From positions 1 through 61,973 of the forward strand of contig JAQCGX010000017.1 of NCBI GenBank assembly GCA_027619975.1: DNA of 61,973 bases, in the 5' to 3' direction. This document shows, one piece after another, positions 60,166 to 61,973 of this stretch. The stretch's first letter is position 1; each line of letters begins with the position of its first letter. Below the pieces are notes generated by a model, which did no database searches, was not told the DNA's origin, and worked only from the letters and a program-made list of their open reading frames with translations. A program made the position numbers and the translations under genes. The DNA comes from Nitrospinota bacterium. Lineage in GTDB: Bacteria > Nitrospinota > Nitrospinia > Nitrospinales > VA-1.

Positions 60166-61276
60166 GGAATCGCAGGAACAACAAATTTTGATCGTAGACG
60201 ACACCCCTGCCAATATCGACGTCCTCGATCAGTTTCTGGAAAAGGAGGGGTACAAAATTTCCGTGGCGCCCAGCGGGGAATCCGCTCTCGACCTGGCCGC
60301 CCGCATCGCCCCCGATTTGATTTTGCTGGATGTGATGATGCCGGGCATCGATGGATTTGAAACCTGCCGGCGCTTGCAAGCGAATATAAAGACGCGTGAA
60401 ATCCCCATCATTTTCATCACCGCGAAAAATGAGACGGAAGACATCGTCAAAGGATTTTCATTGGGCGGCGTGGACTACATCACCAAGCCCTTTAGGCGGG
60501 AAGAAGTTTGCGCCCGCATCCATTTGCATCTCAAAATGCAACGGTTGATGCAAGCTCTTGAGGCCAAAAATGCAAAACTTGCCGAACTGAACGATCTGAA
60601 AAACACATTTCTCGGTATGGCGTCGCACGACCTCAGAAACCCGATCGCCGCCATCCAGGGGTTTTCAAATCTCCTGCTCGATCACGGCAAAATCCTGCCG
60701 GAAGAAACTAAGAAAGAATTCCTGCAATCGATCCATAAGGTGAGCCAAGACATGCTGACTCTGTTGGAAGATCTTTTAAACATTTCCATCATTGAAAGCG
60801 GCAAGCTCAATCTTCATTTCCAACGGAGTTCCCTGAAGCAACTGGTCGAAGAACGGGTTCGCATGTATCAGGTGGTGGCCGATCGCAAAAACATAACCTT
60901 TCATCTGGATATAGGAGCGGTGGCGGAATTTGATTTCGATCCCAATCGGATCAGCCAGGTCATCGATAATCTGTTGACCAACGCCATTAAATTCTCCCCC
61001 TCTGGAAAAAACATTTATATCTCGCTGGAAGCAAAAGATAACCGGGCAAAGTTCAGTGTCCGCGATCAAGGGCCCGGCATAACGGCGGAAGATCAGGACA
61101 AACTGTTCAAACATTTTCAAAAATTGAAAGCCAAACCAACGGGAAATGAAACCAGCCATGGCTTGGGGCTGGCCATCGCCAAAAGAATGGTAGAAGCCCA
61201 TAAGGGTCAAATAACGGTAGACAGCCATTCCGAATCAGGATCCACTTTCAGCTTTGAAATCCCCATGGAAAATTGA
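60149..61276 (+). CDS. Receiver-first soluble histidine kinase
   Basis: A 375-residue soluble kinase with an N-terminal receiver domain (Asp61 in LLDVMMP) joined by a coiled coil to HisKA (His160 in MASHDLRNP) and HATPase (DQGPG, HGLGLAIAK). Such proteins take a phosphoryl group at their receiver and tune their own kinase activity, so this is likely the partner of the upstream CHASE kinase. The start overlaps its stop region by 17 nt. No DNA-binding output gene is adjacent. Confidence 0.94.
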   Translation: MDLKPEESQEQQILIVDDTPANIDVLDQFLEKEGYKISVAPSGESALDLAARIAPDLILLDVMMPGIDGFETCRRLQANIKTREIPIIFITAKNETEDIVKGFSLGGVDYITKPFRREEVCARIHLHLKMQRLMQALEAKNAKLAELNDLKNTFLGMASHDLRNPIAAIQGFSNLLLDHGKILPEETKKEFLQSIHKVSQDMLTLLEDLLNISIIESGKLNLHFQRSSLKQLVEERVRMYQVVADRKNITFHLDIGAVAEFDFDPNRISQVIDNLLTNAIKFSPSGKNIYISLEAKDNRAKFSVRDQGPGITAEDQDKLFKHFQKLKAKPTGNETSHGLGLAIAKRMVEAHKGQITVDSHSESGSTFSFEIPMEN

Positions 61277-61310
61277 GTGTGGATATTTTTTATAGTGGAT
61301 ATACTCGCGC

Positions 61311-61349
61311 AAAAAAATGGGCAGACCGCCGGAGACTGGCGATCTGCCC
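61311..61349 (-). terminator. Terminator of the cytochrome c gene
   Basis: A 12-bp stem (61319-61330 with 61338-61349, one mismatch) is followed on the minus strand by seven T's (61311-61317). It lies 23 nt after the cytochrome stop. Confidence 0.88.
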
Positions 61350-61372
61350 GTAGGCTGGGGAGGTATAACAGC

Positions 61373-61807
61373 CTACTTGACCCAGGTGGTGCGGATGTAC
61401 TTGACGACATCCCAAATTTCCTTGTCCTTCAAGGTCTTGCCGTGTGCGACCATGCCTGTTCCCGCCGAACCGTTTTTGATGACATAGAACATCTGACCGG
61501 CAGATACATCTTTCATCGTGTCGCTACATGCGAAGTTTCTTGGAGACGGTTTCAAAGCCGCGCCAAGTTTTCCAGCGCCATCGCCCTTATCGCCGTGACA
61601 CATTTTGCAAGCCATCGGCTTTGCATTTTTGGTGTAGATTAATTCCCCATTTGCCGCGTCGGCAGAAGCGGTTTTATCCATGCTGGCAACATTAGAGGGA
61701 GCCGCTTTGGTTTTCCTCGGCTGCGGGCAATTGCCGCCCGCATAAGCCGTTCCCACCACAAACAGAGTGAATAATGCCAGTGTCATCACGATCATTGTTT
61801 TTTTCAT
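61373..61807 (-). CDS. Periplasmic class I cytochrome c
   Basis: A 144-residue monohaem c-type cytochrome. A Sec signal peptide (MKKTMIVMTLALFTLFVVGTAYA, 1-23) precedes a short linker and the haem-binding CKMCH (67-71); Met119 (GTGMV) is the likely sixth ligand. I chose the ATG at 61807, with AAAGGAG upstream, over a start at 61855 that adds 16 residues. A small periplasmic cytochrome could receive electrons from NXR, but nothing in its position proves it. Confidence 0.93.
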   Translation of the reverse strand: MKKTMIVMTLALFTLFVVGTAYAGGNCPQPRKTKAAPSNVASMDKTASADAANGELIYTKNAKPMACKMCHGDKGDGAGKLGAALKPSPRNFACSDTMKDVSAGQMFYVIKNGSAGTGMVAHGKTLKDKEIWDVVKYIRTTWVK

Positions 61808-61858
61808 TTTTCTTTCTCCTTTTAATCGTTTAGTTAAATCTGTCTTCATTTTCAAAAT

Positions 61859-61973
61859 CTATTTAGAAGCCAACTCGAAATCGGCCTTGGTATCCCCATC
61901 GGTCACCGTGATTTCCTGAGAGGACTCACCAGCGTAAGGATGCCACGCAGTTACCTTATATTTACCAGCAGGA
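61859..61973 (-). CDS. 3' end of an unidentified gene (partial)
   Basis: The last 37 codons before a TAG stop, running off the window edge. The peptide (…KVTAWHPYAGES…ITVTDGDTKADFEL) has the beta-sheet style of carboxypeptidase-regulatory or Ig-like surface domains. It lies upstream of the cytochrome c gene on the same strand, 51 nt before its ATG, and they may be in one operon. Confidence 0.65.
   Translation of the reverse strand, partial: PAGKYKVTAWHPYAGESSQEITVTDGDTKADFELASK

Noticed and set aside
1-61973. tRNA genes, CRISPR arrays, prophage or transposase genes
   Set aside because: I found no tRNA-like fold, no regularly spaced direct repeats and no transposase or phage protein in any frame; this is a visual reading, so a tRNA scan could still find one.

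Overview
The window most resembles the chromosome of a nitrite-oxidising bacterium of the Nitrospina type (phylum Nitrospinota). The main evidence is a complete cluster for a periplasmic nitrite oxidoreductase (NXR) on the minus strand at 19.8-26.7 kb. It holds NxrA with a twin-arginine signal, the four-cluster iron-sulfur subunit NxrB, a TorD/NarJ-type chaperone and an exported b-haem subunit NxrC. The assignment is inference from these proteins; no 16S rRNA is present.

Layout. 0-15 kb is housekeeping: a 2-Cys peroxiredoxin, a CDF metal exporter with an MBL hydrolase, bioD, a two-component pair, an acyl desaturase, an MgtC-like protein, DUF2797, a Pit/DUF47 phosphate transport pair, an MBL/S1-P1 nuclease pair and plsC. 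14.0-17.7 kb gathers late iron-sulfur maturation genes (bolA, monothiol glutaredoxin and a peroxiredoxin without its catalytic Cys, divergent from erpA and a YgfZ-TPR fusion), homologues of the mitochondrial BOLA/GLRX5/ISCA/IBA57 set. This sits close to the large Fe-S enzyme NXR. 17.7-19.4 kb is an unrecognised 567-residue protein. 26.9-28.1 kb, upstream of nxrA on the same strand, encodes an unrecognised HExxH plus double-CxxC protein behind a near-consensus promoter.

28.5-43.6 kb is more accessory. It has an 870-residue TPR protein, a 222-bp non-coding transposon-like element (MITE), and an orphan RiPP-type cobalamin/radical-SAM maturase divergent from an unknown 651-residue protein with a consensus sigma-70 promoter. 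It also has a TetR/tautomerase/dienelactone hydrolase/nitroreductase locus containing a decayed SDR fragment, a second B12-radical SAM protein, and a four-cluster ferredoxin with a long N-terminal extension. 44-50 kb is core again: aspS, the RNase P RNA, a CT398-like zinc-ribbon protein and yajC-secD-secF. 50-62 kb holds small hypotheticals, an LRR protein, a DUF58/BatA-type pair, a DUF2971 gene that looks inserted, a CobW-type GTPase, two overlapping histidine kinases, a c-type cytochrome and the end of one further gene.

Dispersed G/C-rich and palindromic repeats lie in several intergenic gaps. Two small gene remnants (an SDR N-terminus and a copy of the batA 3' end) mark past rearrangements. 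I saw no tRNA, rRNA, CRISPR array or transposase gene.
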